Both the position numbers and the translations under genes were made by a program. 64,000 nucleotides of DNA from 2-02-FULL-55-14 sp964534125 (GTDB lineage: Bacteria > Bacteroidota > Ignavibacteria > UBA10030): positions 1-64,000 of the forward strand of contig CAZHOJ010000009.1 of the NCBI GenBank assembly GCA_964534125.1. Reading direction: 5' to 3'. Below, one piece after another: positions 1 through 8,870 of the stretch. Position 1 is the stretch's first letter; every line of letters begins with the position of its first letter. Under the pieces are notes generated by a model. That model saw only the letters and a program-made list of their open reading frames with translations, made no database searches and was not told where the DNA came from.

Positions 1-61
1 AATTAACAACTCAAATCCTATCACGGGGCGTTGCACTTCCTTATTGAACTCGTGAGCCTTG

Positions 62-100
62 TTTCGTATTTCGGTATTCGATATTCGGATTTCTGATCTT
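62..100. repeat. Heptamer-phased repeat A
   Basis: Five successive 7-base units fit a WTTCGNN pattern (for example ATTCGAT followed by ATTCGGA). The array ends a few bases from the stop codon of the Sel1-repeat gene. Confidence 0.7.
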
Positions 101-104
101 CCCC

Positions 105-1601
105 TCATTCGATCCTGAACTCCTCCTCATCCGGCCTCATCTCATCATACATTCCCTTCAGTCCGAAGTACGCAGACTGGCTTCCCCGCTGGGCTGCTTT
201 TCTGTACCAGGTCGCGGCTTCCGGCAGGTCCGGCTGCGTGCCGATCCCCATGCGGAGGCAGTAAGCGTAAGCGGCCTGTGCAAGAACTGAGCCGTTCTCA
301 GCCTCCTCTTTGAAGAACTGCGTTCGCTCAACCTCTCCGGGCTCCCGGAGGATCATTCGGGCAAGCTCGGCGCGCGTAAGACCTTCAAATGCGCCCAATG
401 AATCCGCTCTTTCCCAGAGAGCGATCGCCCGGAGCGGGTCCTGCCCGACGTTCCGTCCGGAAGCATACCAGAAACCCAGCTCAAGGCACGAATGCACGTG
501 TGCCTTCGCTCCCTCCGATTGCTCCGTCAGGAAGCGGAGCGCCTGCTCCCATCCGATGACATTGTCGAGATTGACCGCAGAGAGCGATGCCCAGACGAAC
601 CGTGCGTCCGGGTCCCCTGCCTGCGCGCGCTTCAGAAGCTCGGTGCGGAAAAGGTCCTGACCGATGAGGTGCACGAGCGTGGCGGGAGCACGCGGTGAAT
701 CCAGTCTGTTGGCGCGGAGGTAATGGACCGCAGACAGGATGGGGTTGGCTTGGACCCCGATGCCCTTCTCGAAGATGCGTCCGAGGACCATGTGCGCTTC
801 AGGAAATCCTTTGGCCGCCTCCTTCTCCAGGAAGATGAACGCAGAATCGCTCTGTGCGTCCGCGGCGGGTGACAGGGAGACAAGGGTATCTGTGAGCGTA
901 CGGCCGAGCTCGCGCTCGAGCTCCCGGACCAGCACGGTGTCCCCGACGGTCGGGTCCTTCACGTCGTCGAAGTGGAGCATCACGAAATTCGTTGTCGAGT
1001 CGTTTTCCTGCGGCAGGGGATCATCGGAGACGGCGAGCGTGTCAAACCCATGCCGTCGAAACTCATCAAGCGCCTCCTTTGCATCCTCGAATCCCTGCTC
1101 ATAGGCGTCGAGCACCAGCCGGTACGCGCGGGCATAGTCCCGTCTGACGACAAGCCCATCGACATGCAGGATGCCGAGGATGTACTGTCCTGCCGGAAGG
1201 CCCTGCTGTGCTGCTGCCTTGAACCACCGATACGCCTTGAACGGGTCCCATGCAACGCCGATGGCATGCGTGTACAGAATGCCGGCATTGAACTGGGCCA
1301 GGGCCATTCCACTCTGTGCTGCCTTCAGCATCCACTGTGCGCCCTTGACGGAGTCGGCAGGCATACCGCGTCCAACGATGTATCTGTACGCAAGCTCATG
1401 TTGTGCGGCAGGAATGCCCTGGTTGGCCTGTTGGATGATCGCGAAGGTCTCGACGACCCTCGTCGCTCCGCTGGGGTACAGCAGCAAAGCGGACGCAGCA
1501 TGCAGCGGCTGAGCCGGCGGGGGCTTCTGCTGAGCCGATGAGCCGGTGCCTCCGAGGAGAATCATCGCGGCAAGGAATACAGGAATGCGAAAGGCGGACA
1601 T
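105..1601 (-). CDS. Secreted Sel1-repeat (TPR-like) protein
   Basis: A 498-residue protein with an N-terminal signal peptide (hydrophobic stretch about residues 6-20, then Ala-Gln) and no later membrane segment, so probably periplasmic or exported. Sel1-type repeats, with the A..ELA/LG....G spacing, appear in at least two blocks (about residues 65-175 and 265-490), separated by a linker rich in Asp and Thr around residues 190-250. Sel1 repeats form helical solenoids that act as protein-binding scaffolds; no catalytic domain is visible. The partner cannot be inferred from the neighbours. The ATG at 1601 is followed at once by the signal peptide, which supports this start, although no clear ribosome binding site precedes it. 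It is divergent from ettA. Confidence 0.85.
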   Translation of the reverse strand: MSAFRIPVFLAAMILLGGTGSSAQQKPPPAQPLHAASALLLYPSGATRVVETFAIIQQANQGIPAAQHELAYRYIVGRGMPADSVKGAQWMLKAAQSGMALAQFNAGILYTHAIGVAWDPFKAYRWFKAAAQQGLPAGQYILGILHVDGLVVRRDYARAYRLVLDAYEQGFEDAKEALDEFRRHGFDTLAVSDDPLPQENDSTTNFVMLHFDDVKDPTVGDTVLVRELERELGRTLTDTLVSLSPAADAQSDSAFIFLEKEAAKGFPEAHMVLGRIFEKGIGVQANPILSAVHYLRANRLDSPRAPATLVHLIGQDLFRTELLKRAQAGDPDARFVWASLSAVNLDNVIGWEQALRFLTEQSEGAKAHVHSCLELGFWYASGRNVGQDPLRAIALWERADSLGAFEGLTRAELARMILREPGEVERTQFFKEEAENGSVLAQAAYAYCLRMGIGTQPDLPEAATWYRKAAQRGSQSAYFGLKGMYDEMRPDEEEFRIE

Positions 1602-1663
1602 GAGGGTGTAATGTCGTATATTATGGGCGGATTTTCATGCTATTCGTTTTCCTGACCTACACC

Positions 1664-1698
1664 ATTCTCCATTCTCCATTCTCTATTCACCATTTACT
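1664..1698. repeat. Heptamer-phased repeat B
   Basis: Five 7-base units based on ATTCTCC (two exact copies, then ATTCTCT, ATTCACC, ATTTACT). The array ends 9 bases before the ettA start codon, in the place where a ribosome binding site would normally lie. Confidence 0.8.
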
Positions 1699-1707
1699 GC
1701 CTCCTCA

Positions 1708-3378
1708 ATGTCTGACCAAAAGATCATCTTCTCCATGATCGGTGTGGGCAAGGTCCACAAGCCGAACAAACAGGTCCTGAAGGACATCTATCTTTCCTTC
1801 TTCTACGGGGCCAAGATCGGCGTCCTCGGACTCAACGGTGCCGGCAAGAGCACGCTCCTCCGCATCATCGCGGGGGTCGACAAGGACTTTCTTGGCGAGA
1901 TCCAGGCCCAGAAGGGGATCACCTTCGGCTACCTGCCACAGGAGCCGGAGCTTGATACGACCAGGACCGTCCGTCAGATCGTCGAGGAAGGTGTCCAGCC
2001 GATCGTCGATCTGCTGAAGCAGTTCGAGGAGGTCAACGCAGCCCTCGCGGACCCGGATGCCGATTTCGATAGCCTTCTCGAGAAGCAGGGAAAGCTTCAG
2101 GAGAAGATCGACCACGCCGGGGCGTGGGACCTCGACAGTAAACTGGAGCAGGCAATGGATGCTCTTCGATGCCCCCCGCCAGACACGAGCGTGTCGGTCA
2201 TCTCAGGGGGCGAGCGCAGGCGCGTTGCCCTTTGCCGGCTGTTGCTGCAGGCGCCCGATGTCCTTTTGCTGGACGAACCCACGAATCATCTCGACGCGGA
2301 GTCGGTCGCATGGCTCGAACAGCATCTCGCGAGATATCCCGGGACTGTCATCGCCGTCACGCACGATCGCTACTTCCTGGACAATGTGGCCGGATGGATC
2401 CTGGAGCTGGACAGGGGCGAGGGAATCCCCTTCAAGGGGAACTACTCGTCGTGGCTGGAGCAGAAGCAGGCCCGGCTGGCTGTCGAGGAGAAGCAGGCAT
2501 CGAAGCGTCAAAAGGTGCTGGAACGCGAGCTGGAGTGGATCCGCATGAACCCGAAAGGGCGCCATGCGAAGAGCAAGGCGCGTATCGCTGCATATGAGCA
2601 GATGGTGGAGCAGGAGGACAAGCGGAAGGAAGAGGATATCGAGATCTTCATCCCCCACGGGCCCCGGCTGGGCGATGTTGTGATCACTGCCGACGGGGTC
2701 GCAAAGGGGTACGGCGATACACTGCTCTACGAAGGCCTGTCATTCTCCCTGCCGCGTGGAGGGATCGTCGGTATCATCGGGCCGAACGGTGCGGGTAAGA
2801 CCACGCTCTTTCGAATGATCACCGGAGGCGAAAGGCCGGATAAAGGGAGCTTCATCGTCGGAGATACGGTGAAACTGGGATATATCGACCAGAACAGGCC
2901 TCTCGACCCGGACAAGACGATCTGGCAGGAGATAACCGGCGGCGAGGATATCGTTATGCTCGGCACGCGTGAAGTGAACTCGAGGTCATACGTGGCCCGG
3001 TTCAACTTCAGCGGCTCGGATCAGCAGAAGCCGGTGGGTGTGCTTTCGGGCGGAGAGCGGAACCGTGTACACCTGGCAAAGGTCCTCCGGGAAGGGGCGA
3101 ACGTCCTCCTCCTGGACGAGCCGACGAACGACCTCGATGTGAACACCCTCCGGGCACTGGAAGAAGCGCTGCTCAATTTTGCCGGATGCGCCGTGGTCAT
3201 ATCCCACGACCGATGGTTCCTGGACCGCGTGGCGACCCACATCCTTGCGTTCGAGGGGGACAGTACTGCCCGATGGTTCGACGGGAACTACAAGCTGTAC
3301 GAAGAGGACAGAAAGAAACGACTGGGAGTGGAGGCAGACCAGCCGCATAGGATCAAGTACCGTAGGTTAGTCCGATAA
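1708..3378 (+). CDS. ettA: Energy-dependent translational throttle protein EttA (ABC-F ATPase)
   Basis: A 556-residue ABC-F protein, the usual EttA length. It has two ATP-binding cassettes and no membrane segment. Walker A motifs are GLNGAGKST near residue 41 and GPNGAGKTT near residue 357. Signature motifs ISGGERRRVAL and LSGGERNRVHL each precede a Walker B with LLLDEPTN. Between the cassettes lies the charged linker (about residues 245-300) with the WIRMNPKGRHAKSKARI motif typical of EttA. EttA binds the ribosomal E site and gates the first elongation steps according to ATP/ADP ratio. The gene stands alone, divergent from the Sel1-repeat gene and convergent with the DUF3332 gene, with heptamer repeats on both sides. 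Confidence 0.97.
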   Translation: MSDQKIIFSMIGVGKVHKPNKQVLKDIYLSFFYGAKIGVLGLNGAGKSTLLRIIAGVDKDFLGEIQAQKGITFGYLPQEPELDTTRTVRQIVEEGVQPIVDLLKQFEEVNAALADPDADFDSLLEKQGKLQEKIDHAGAWDLDSKLEQAMDALRCPPPDTSVSVISGGERRRVALCRLLLQAPDVLLLDEPTNHLDAESVAWLEQHLARYPGTVIAVTHDRYFLDNVAGWILELDRGEGIPFKGNYSSWLEQKQARLAVEEKQASKRQKVLERELEWIRMNPKGRHAKSKARIAAYEQMVEQEDKRKEEDIEIFIPHGPRLGDVVITADGVAKGYGDTLLYEGLSFSLPRGGIVGIIGPNGAGKTTLFRMITGGERPDKGSFIVGDTVKLGYIDQNRPLDPDKTIWQEITGGEDIVMLGTREVNSRSYVARFNFSGSDQQKPVGVLSGGERNRVHLAKVLREGANVLLLDEPTNDLDVNTLRALEEALLNFAGCAVVISHDRWFLDRVATHILAFEGDSTARWFDGNYKLYEEDRKKRLGVEADQPHRIKYRRLVR

Positions 3379-3386
3379 GGGGCTGA

Positions 3387-3442
3387 AATTCGAAATTCGA
3401 ATATCGAAATTCGAAACAAGGAGCGAACATCGAATCCTGAAT
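3387..3442. repeat. Heptamer-phased repeat C
   Basis: Units AATTCGA, AATTCGA, ATATCGA, AATTCGA lead into more degenerate 7-base units (ATCGAAT, CCTGAAT). The array begins 8 bases after the ettA stop codon. Confidence 0.75.
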
Positions 3443-3520
3443 GAAGGAAAGCTTTAGAGTCTCGGATTTCGGGAGTGAAGACTTCTTTCGGGATTCGAGA
3501 GTCGGATTTTCCATAACAAC

Positions 3521-3548
3521 GGCCCCATCGCTTTTCGCGCATGGGGCC
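3521..3548. terminator. Probable bidirectional terminator hairpin
   Basis: Perfect 8-bp stem GGCCCCAT / ATGGGGCC with a 12-base loop between the convergent ettA and DUF3332 genes. The T-tract is poor on both sides (a GTTGTT run follows it on the minus strand), so termination strength is uncertain. Confidence 0.55.
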
Positions 3549-3579
3549 TTGAGATATGATACTGTGCTCGTAAGACCGG

Positions 3580-4077
3580 CTATTCGACGAGCGATGCGAT
3601 CTGCGCGTTGTTCATCGCCCCCAGGACTTCACCTTCCGGACTGAATATCGTGACACCATCTGCAGCACGGACCGAGCGTGCGAGCAGATGTCCGTCTGCA
3701 TCACGCGCCTCAGCGCCTTCCTCTGTGCGAACGATGGTCACGGATGTTCCATTGTCGGACGTGAGGGTGAGCGACCCATCTTCGTTCATTGCCATCGAAG
3801 CGTCCTGGTCCGGCAGATCGATGCTGGCTTGCACGGGATTCTTCCCTGTCCAGAACTCTATCGAATTCAGAATGAGTACATCGATCGCTCCTGCGATCTC
3901 GTACACCGGGACGATGTTCAGGGCGAGAAAACCGATCTCATTGACCCACTTGTCGCCGAATGTGCCGTTCCATCTATAGACCTTCTTGACGAGGTTGAAG
4001 GAACCGTAGCAGCCGGCGGCGGTGCCGAGCATTCCTGCGAGGACGACGAGAGACACGAGCCTGGAAAAACGACGCAT
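3580..4077 (-). CDS. DUF3332 family lipoprotein
   Basis: A 165-residue lipoprotein: signal peptide with lipobox ending at Cys23 (TAAGC), followed by the diagnostic YGSFNLVKKVYRWNGTFGDKW run and a WVNEIGFLALNIVPVYEIA segment that is hydrophobic but typical of the DUF3332 family. The C-terminal half is soluble and beta-rich. The family's function is not known. The start was set at 4077 instead of an in-frame ATG at 4128 because a GGAGG box lies 9 bases upstream and the signal peptide begins there. It is convergent with ettA, from which a hairpin separates it. Confidence 0.9.
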   Translation of the reverse strand: MRRFSRLVSLVVLAGMLGTAAGCYGSFNLVKKVYRWNGTFGDKWVNEIGFLALNIVPVYEIAGAIDVLILNSIEFWTGKNPVQASIDLPDQDASMAMNEDGSLTLTSDNGTSVTIVRTEEGAEARDADGHLLARSVRAADGVTIFSPEGEVLGAMNNAQIASLVE

Positions 4078-4125
4078 GGTGAGAACCTCCGTTGAGTGAA
4101 AGTGAGGTGTGGTACAGCGGGTGAG

Positions 4126-4156
4126 CAAATATCAGTAATGCAGCGAGAAAAGACAA
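4126..4156 (-). promoter_or_regulatory. Bacteroidota-type promoter for the DUF3332 gene
   Basis: On the minus strand TTG (4154-4156) is followed after 20 bases by GATATTTG (4126-4133), close to the Bacteroidota -33 TTG / -7 TAnnTTTG consensus. The predicted leader is about 40 bases. Confidence 0.45.
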
Positions 4157-4181
4157 CTGGTCTGCAGGATGGGATTGCGGC

Positions 4182-4562
4182 CTATGTGATCTTGTCGAGG
4201 AGCTCTTCGAGGAACTGCTTGACCTCGGTCATCTCTGCCTTGATCTCTTCGTCCTGAATCTTCTTCTTGGGGGCGACGTCAAGGAGTGTGAGTTGCCCCC
4301 CTTCATCGGGTTCCGGTGAGTATGTTTCGAGGACCTTCTTTGCTCCTTCGATAGTATATTTCTCATCCCGAAGGAGCTTCTTGATGTGCATGATCAGCTT
4401 GATGTCCTTGTTGGTGTAGATCCGGTTGCCAGCCCTGTTCTTCGCTGGCTTCAGCTGGTCGAACTCGGTCTCCCAATAGCGCAGGACGTACTGCTCCAGC
4501 CCGGTGATCTTGCTCACCTCGCTGATGGAGTAGTACAGCTTTTTTATTCCGCTGTTCCGCAT
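4182..4562 (-). CDS. MerR-family transcriptional regulator
   Basis: A 126-residue regulator with an N-terminal MerR winged helix-turn-helix (about residues 9-75): YYSISEVSKITGL, then the VLRYWETEF motif and an RIYTNKDI wing. The C-terminal part is a short charged helix that would form the dimer coiled coil. There is no Cys-rich metal site and no ligand-binding domain, so it resembles the short MerR-like proteins common in Bacteroidota, whose effector is unknown. GGAGG lies 7 bases upstream of the ATG. It is divergent from the CPBP protease gene. Confidence 0.92.
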   Translation of the reverse strand: MRNSGIKKLYYSISEVSKITGLEQYVLRYWETEFDQLKPAKNRAGNRIYTNKDIKLIMHIKKLLRDEKYTIEGAKKVLETYSPEPDEGGQLTLLDVAPKKKIQDEEIKAEMTEVKQFLEELLDKIT

Positions 4563-4612
4563 AGCACATCCTCCTTACACCGCTGAAAATTAGCGAATTC
4601 GGGGGGAATGGT

Positions 4613-4620
4613 CAAACATA
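4613..4620 (-). promoter_or_regulatory. Bacteroidota-type -7 element for the MerR gene
   Basis: The minus strand reads TATGTTTG, an exact match to TAnnTTTG, about 50 bases before the MerR-type start codon. No clear TTG -33 element is present. Confidence 0.45.
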
Positions 4621-4638
4621 TAACGTTGGGACCGTTGT

Positions 4639-5340
4639 ATGAATAGTAACTTGAAGGAACAGCCCCTATTTGGTAGGTTTTCTGTGTTCCATGGAAAGCG
4701 AGCAACAGTGCTTCGATTCGCCGAAATGATCGTCCTGTATGCCTTCGGGCCTCTCGTCCTTGCCCTCGGAGTCCTTCCAAAGCCCTGGGTGATCTATCTG
4801 TACGTGATCGCAGTCCCGGTCCTGTTGTGGCTGAGGTATGGCCGTCGGAGGACATGGAGAGAACAGTGGATGGGGACAGCACCCGCGCCAACTCACATCG
4901 AAGTTACGAGGATCATCTCACGCTTCGGTGTCAACTCGGTCTTTCTGGTCATACTGACACTTGTGGTAGCGCCGGATGCCCTTCTCGCCTTTCCGGCGGC
5001 ATATCCCTTTCGCTGGCTGGCCGTGATGGTCCTCTATCCGCTCCTCATGGTCTGGCCTCAGGAACTCTTCTTCCGTTCGTTCTTCCTTGAGCGCTATCAA
5101 CCGCTCCTGGGCACCGGCTGGAGACTGTTGCTCGTGAATGCCGTCCTGTTCGGGTGGGCGCATATGCTGTATGGCTCGATGTTGTCGGTCGTCCTTTCCG
5201 CTCTCGGCGGGCTCCTGTTCATGGACACATACCTGAGGACCCGTTCGATGAAGTATGTATGGCTGGAGCATGCCCTCTACGGCGACCTCCTGTTCACGAT
5301 CGGGTTGGGGGAGTACTTTTACTCTGGCTGGGCAGGATAG
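4639..5340 (+). CDS. CPBP-family intramembrane glutamic protease-like protein
   Basis: A 233-residue membrane protein with about six hydrophobic segments. The three CPBP (CAAX protease/bacteriocin-processing) motifs are recognisable: PQELFFRSFF in place of EExxxR, FGWAHM for FxxxH, and the last motif EHALYGDLLF. The first of the two adjacent glutamates of motif 1 is Gln here, while the second Glu, the Arg and both His remain, so activity is plausible but not certain. Substrates of bacterial CPBP proteins are mostly unknown. The start is an ATG with a weak upstream region. Confidence 0.85.
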   Translation: MNSNLKEQPLFGRFSVFHGKRATVLRFAEMIVLYAFGPLVLALGVLPKPWVIYLYVIAVPVLLWLRYGRRRTWREQWMGTAPAPTHIEVTRIISRFGVNSVFLVILTLVVAPDALLAFPAAYPFRWLAVMVLYPLLMVWPQELFFRSFFLERYQPLLGTGWRLLLVNAVLFGWAHMLYGSMLSVVLSALGGLLFMDTYLRTRSMKYVWLEHALYGDLLFTIGLGEYFYSGWAG

Positions 5341-5344
5341 AAGA

Positions 5345-5386
5345 GATTGACGATTGAGGATTTTCGATTGACGAATGACAATTCGT
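5345..5386. repeat. Heptamer-phased repeat D
   Basis: Six 7-base units based on GATTGAC (GATTGAC, GATTGAG, GATTTTC, GATTGAC, GAATGAC, AATTCGT). They fill the whole gap between the CPBP stop codon and the M23 peptidase start. Confidence 0.8.
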
Positions 5387-5397
5387 ATCTTTATAAG

Positions 5398-7758
5398 ATG
5401 AAAAAGTTCCTGCTGTTTTGCCTTACAACGGTTCCCGGCACGTTCCTGATGGGCCAGTCCGACACGATCTCACTTCCGTGGCCGGTACCGGTACATCCCT
5501 CCACCGGCTACCAGAACATCAACGCGACATTCTCCGAGTTTCGGAACACGCTCAGCGCGAACCACTTTCACAATGGCACTGACCTCGGCCAGCCCGACGG
5601 ATATCCTGTCTATTCCTCTCTCGATGGGGTCGTCCATTCGCTGTCACCCTCGTCGGTCTCCGGGACGAATGCATATGTCCGCATAGCGTCTCAGGTGACG
5701 GGTGGCTGGAAGCACATCTCGTATGTGCACATCGAACCTGCTCCCGGACTTGCTGCGGGAAATCCGGTTGTCGCAGGTACGACCGTCCTGGGGAGGATCC
5801 TGAGTGGGCAAGGACACGTGCATTTTACGGAGCGGGAGCTCGTCTCCACACAGACCGGAACGGGCGTCGAAACGAACTCCTTGCGCTCAGGAGGGGGATT
5901 CGACTACACAGACACATGGGCGCCGGCGTTCATCTCCTCCACGCTGAAGTTCTATCGTACCGGTACCCGCTCACCGGTACCAGCGTCCGCCCTCTTCGGG
6001 AAGGTCGATATTGTGATACAGGTGATGGAACGGAACAGCCCCGAATCGCTCGGCGGGACCCGCACGAACAACGGGACCTATGCTCTCGGATACCGTATCC
6101 TATCGGCAGACACACAGACCGTCGTGTTCGCACCGCCCGATTCAGGACTGCGCTACCGGTTCGACAGGAAGCCGAATGACGCCTACGTCGGCTATGTGTT
6201 CGATGAGGCGGTATCGACGACGAGCGCACACCATTACTTCGTCACGAACGGTGCAGGGGCGGCGAACGTGAACTCCACCCGCACCATTCTTCCGAACTGG
6301 TTCGATGCCGATCAGCTGCCGCCGGGTGACTACGTCCTGGAACTCTTCGCCTACGACACGCGGAATAACAGTACCACAATGTATGTGCCGGTTCGGGTGA
6401 CAGATGAGGACCTCTCGCCGCCTGACAGGCCGAGGCTGTTGTCTGTCCTTCCCGACAGCCAGGATATTCGCGTGACGTGGCTGCCGCCCTCGGATCCTGA
6501 CCTCAATGGTTTCCGCTTGTATGTGCACTCATCCCTTGGAGGAGATTTCGTCGTTGCGGAATCTACGCTGACAAAGGGTATGAGCACGTACCAGCTCCGT
6601 CTGCCGGTCGATTTTCCGGCTCCGCAGGGCGGATTCCCGCGGGTTGAGTTGCGTCTGACCGCGGTCGATACGGCCATGGTCCCGAATGAGGGCCTTTCGA
6701 GCGACACATATGTGGCAACGCCCGGTATCTGGAACGGCACGATGCCCGGGCGAAGGTTCCTGATCGTCGATGGCTTCGACCGATTTGGCGGCTCGGGATC
6801 GTGGTCCCAACCGACCCATACCTTTGCACTGTCCGATGCGCAGGGATATCCGGCACATGTGGCGATCGGAAGTGCGGCGAATGAGATGGTGGAGGGAAGT
6901 TTGGTCGCGCTCCAGGGGTATGATCTTGTCCAATGGATCCTCGGGGACGAATCCACGACCGACAATACGCTGACGAGTGCAGAACAGCTCAAGATCCGCC
7001 AGTATCTCGAAGGGGGAGGCTCCCTGCTGATCAGCGGGTCGGAGCTTGGCTGGGACCTCGGACGGACGCACACAGCCAGCGAAGCCGGCGATCTGTCATT
7101 CTACACGAACTACCTGAAGGCCCAATACGTGTTCGATGGCAACAGCTCCATGACGACCGCAAGCGGCGTGGCGGGTACTCCCTTCCAGGGGTACACTTGG
7201 ACGTTCGGACAGGTGTTTCCGGAGGACTATCCGGACGACATCGAGCCCATGGGGGGAGCCGTTTCGCTGCTGACATACAATTCCCAGCGCGATGCGACGA
7301 CCTGGCGAAAGGCGGGCATCGGGTATGTCGGCACGTTCGGCTCATCGCAGGCGACGGGCCGTCTGGTGCATCTCACATTCCCGTTCGAGTCCATTTCGTC
7401 CGCTCTCCAGCGCCAGGTCCTGTTCGAGAAATCGCTGGAATTCATGGGAGTCACAACCGGCATCGCCGACAATCGGCCGCAACCCGATGTTCCTTTGACG
7501 ACGGGGTTGAGCCCGAACTATCCGAATCCCTTCAACCCGAGGACAGAGGTCAGATATCAGATAGCAGATGACAGGCTGGTGCGCCTGAGCATCTTCGATA
7601 TTCTCGGACGGGAAGTTGCTGTTCTGGTCAACGAGCAGATGCAGGCGGGCGAGCATCGGGTGACGTGGGATGCAGGAGCGGTGTCATCAGGCATCTACTT
7701 CATTCGTCTTGAGGCAGGGCCTGATGTGTTCACGCAGCGCGCCCTGCTGCTGAAGTAG
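5398..7758 (+). CDS. Secreted M23-type peptidase with FnIII-like domain and T9SS sorting tail
   Basis: A 786-residue exported protein. The start at 5398 gives a signal peptide (MKKFLLFCL); an upstream in-frame ATG lies inside repeat D and was rejected. The M23/LytM metal site looks intact: H58-NGT-D62 and H140-V-H142. M23 enzymes cleave peptidoglycan cross-bridges or other glycine-rich peptides. A central fibronectin-III-like domain (about residues 345-440) is followed by a Rossmann-like region (about 445-690, beginning RRFLIVDGFDRFGG). The last 80 residues are a type A T9SS sorting domain, with NYPNPFNP, IFDILGREV and the closing GIYFIRLEA segment. It should therefore be secreted and anchored by the type IX system. 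The next gene follows after 14 bases. A heptamer array lies inside the sorting-domain coding sequence. Confidence 0.9.
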   Translation: MKKFLLFCLTTVPGTFLMGQSDTISLPWPVPVHPSTGYQNINATFSEFRNTLSANHFHNGTDLGQPDGYPVYSSLDGVVHSLSPSSVSGTNAYVRIASQVTGGWKHISYVHIEPAPGLAAGNPVVAGTTVLGRILSGQGHVHFTERELVSTQTGTGVETNSLRSGGGFDYTDTWAPAFISSTLKFYRTGTRSPVPASALFGKVDIVIQVMERNSPESLGGTRTNNGTYALGYRILSADTQTVVFAPPDSGLRYRFDRKPNDAYVGYVFDEAVSTTSAHHYFVTNGAGAANVNSTRTILPNWFDADQLPPGDYVLELFAYDTRNNSTTMYVPVRVTDEDLSPPDRPRLLSVLPDSQDIRVTWLPPSDPDLNGFRLYVHSSLGGDFVVAESTLTKGMSTYQLRLPVDFPAPQGGFPRVELRLTAVDTAMVPNEGLSSDTYVATPGIWNGTMPGRRFLIVDGFDRFGGSGSWSQPTHTFALSDAQGYPAHVAIGSAANEMVEGSLVALQGYDLVQWILGDESTTDNTLTSAEQLKIRQYLEGGGSLLISGSELGWDLGRTHTASEAGDLSFYTNYLKAQYVFDGNSSMTTASGVAGTPFQGYTWTFGQVFPEDYPDDIEPMGGAVSLLTYNSQRDATTWRKAGIGYVGTFGSSQATGRLVHLTFPFESISSALQRQVLFEKSLEFMGVTTGIADNRPQPDVPLTTGLSPNYPNPFNPRTEVRYQIADDRLVRLSIFDILGREVAVLVNEQMQAGEHRVTWDAGAVSSGIYFIRLEAGPDVFTQRALLLK
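7544..7578. repeat. Heptamer-phased repeat E inside a coding sequence
   Basis: Units CAGAGGT, CAGATAT, CAGATAG, CAGATGA, CAGGCTG lie in the T9SS sorting-domain part of the M23 peptidase gene. The unit is the reverse complement of the TCTGNNN unit seen in arrays H and K. Confidence 0.7.
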
Positions 7759-7772
7759 GAAGGAAGACGAGC

Positions 7773-8747
7773 ATGAGACGATCGATCATATATGTCCCCG
7801 TAATGATGCTCTTCCTGGCGACGATGCTTGCAGCTCAGGAGTCCTACAAAGGAAGCTACAAGCTTTCCGCACCGGCGGTTGAGTCGGTGGCGCGGAACAC
7901 GTCGGAAGAGACGGTCTGGAGGTATTCCGTCATCGCGCGTGACGGGTCCGTGGCGACGGAGATCCGCCGTGCGATGCCGTATGACGTTGCTGCCCCTGAA
8001 CCGCTCGTGTTCGAGAACGGACGTGTGCTGTTGCTTCACAGCTTTGATGCCTATGGTGAGCTCTTTGACAGGACGGGTGACCTGATCAAACGCATCCGTC
8101 TCGTCGATGTGCCGACGCCCGACTATGAACGCACGGTCCGGTCAGCGATCCATGCTTCGCAGGCGATCATCGGTATCACTCTCGAAGGAGAGAGGGTCCG
8201 CATCGTGTCAATTGATGACGAGGGGAATCTGGCCGAGCGCCGTACGATAGAGGGCATGAACCTGACCGGCGTTGCTGTAGCGGACGCTCCCGCTCAGGTT
8301 GCTGTGGGGACGATGTCCTGGAAGGGCGGCTCTCCGTCATACTCGACGACCTTCTTTGAAGAAGATGCAGAGTGGTCAGTGCCAAAGGGATTTTCGAAAG
8401 GAATGTTCCTTCCGGATGGCCGGTTCGTCGGAACGGATGACAGAGGAGTGTATGTCGCGACCCTGGCTGGGCATGAGGTCGATTGGTCAGAAGAAATGCC
8501 AGAGGGCCGGATGCTCGTTGATGCGGCCGTCACAGAGAACGGCATCAGCCTGCTTTCCGCTGACAAGCCCGCATTCAGCGACGGCACGTGGGTCTACACC
8601 GCTCCGCGTTTGCGGACCTGGGACCTGGCCGGAAAGACCGTCAATGAGACGGCGCTGCGGCAAACGCACTTTTCAAAGGCACTACTCAGGCCGGCCGGAG
8701 GAAGGGTGGTTGTGGAGGTGGACGGGGAGAAGGTGGAGGTCAACTAG
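7773..8747 (+). CDS. Exported protein of unknown function
   Basis: A 324-residue protein with a clear signal peptide (hydrophobic residues 5-20, cleavage after AQE) and no other membrane segment. No family was recognised. The sequence has regularly spaced strands with recurring D/E-G turns (VFENGRVLLL, GRFVGTDDRGVYV), which suggests a beta-propeller-like fold; that is inference from pattern only. There is no T9SS tail. An AGGAAGGAAG purine run precedes the ATG. It follows the M23 peptidase gene by 14 bases on the same strand and is probably co-transcribed with it. Confidence 0.8.
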   Translation: MRRSIIYVPVMMLFLATMLAAQESYKGSYKLSAPAVESVARNTSEETVWRYSVIARDGSVATEIRRAMPYDVAAPEPLVFENGRVLLLHSFDAYGELFDRTGDLIKRIRLVDVPTPDYERTVRSAIHASQAIIGITLEGERVRIVSIDDEGNLAERRTIEGMNLTGVAVADAPAQVAVGTMSWKGGSPSYSTTFFEEDAEWSVPKGFSKGMFLPDGRFVGTDDRGVYVATLAGHEVDWSEEMPEGRMLVDAAVTENGISLLSADKPAFSDGTWVYTAPRLRTWDLAGKTVNETALRQTHFSKALLRPAGGRVVVEVDGEKVEVN

Positions 8748-8808
8748 GCACCGGGCAGTAAGCACGTTTCTGGCAGGAGGATATCCGGGTAATACTTACC
8801 CCGTTCTT

Positions 8809-8870
8809 CGCCTGCCGGTACCTGCCTACTGCCTGCTGTTTCTCTGACCTCCCGTTTTCCTACTTTCTCC
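8809..8870. repeat. Heptamer-phased repeat F
   Basis: Units such as TGCCTAC and TGCCTGC recur every 7 bases, decaying into CTGACCT and TTCTCCT units. The array fills the gap between two convergent genes up to the esterase stop codon. Confidence 0.55.

Noticed and set aside
5386..5393. TATCTTTA as a -7 promoter element for the M23 peptidase gene
   Set aside because: The transcript would begin at or after the start codon, and no TTG is spaced correctly; the bases belong to repeat D.
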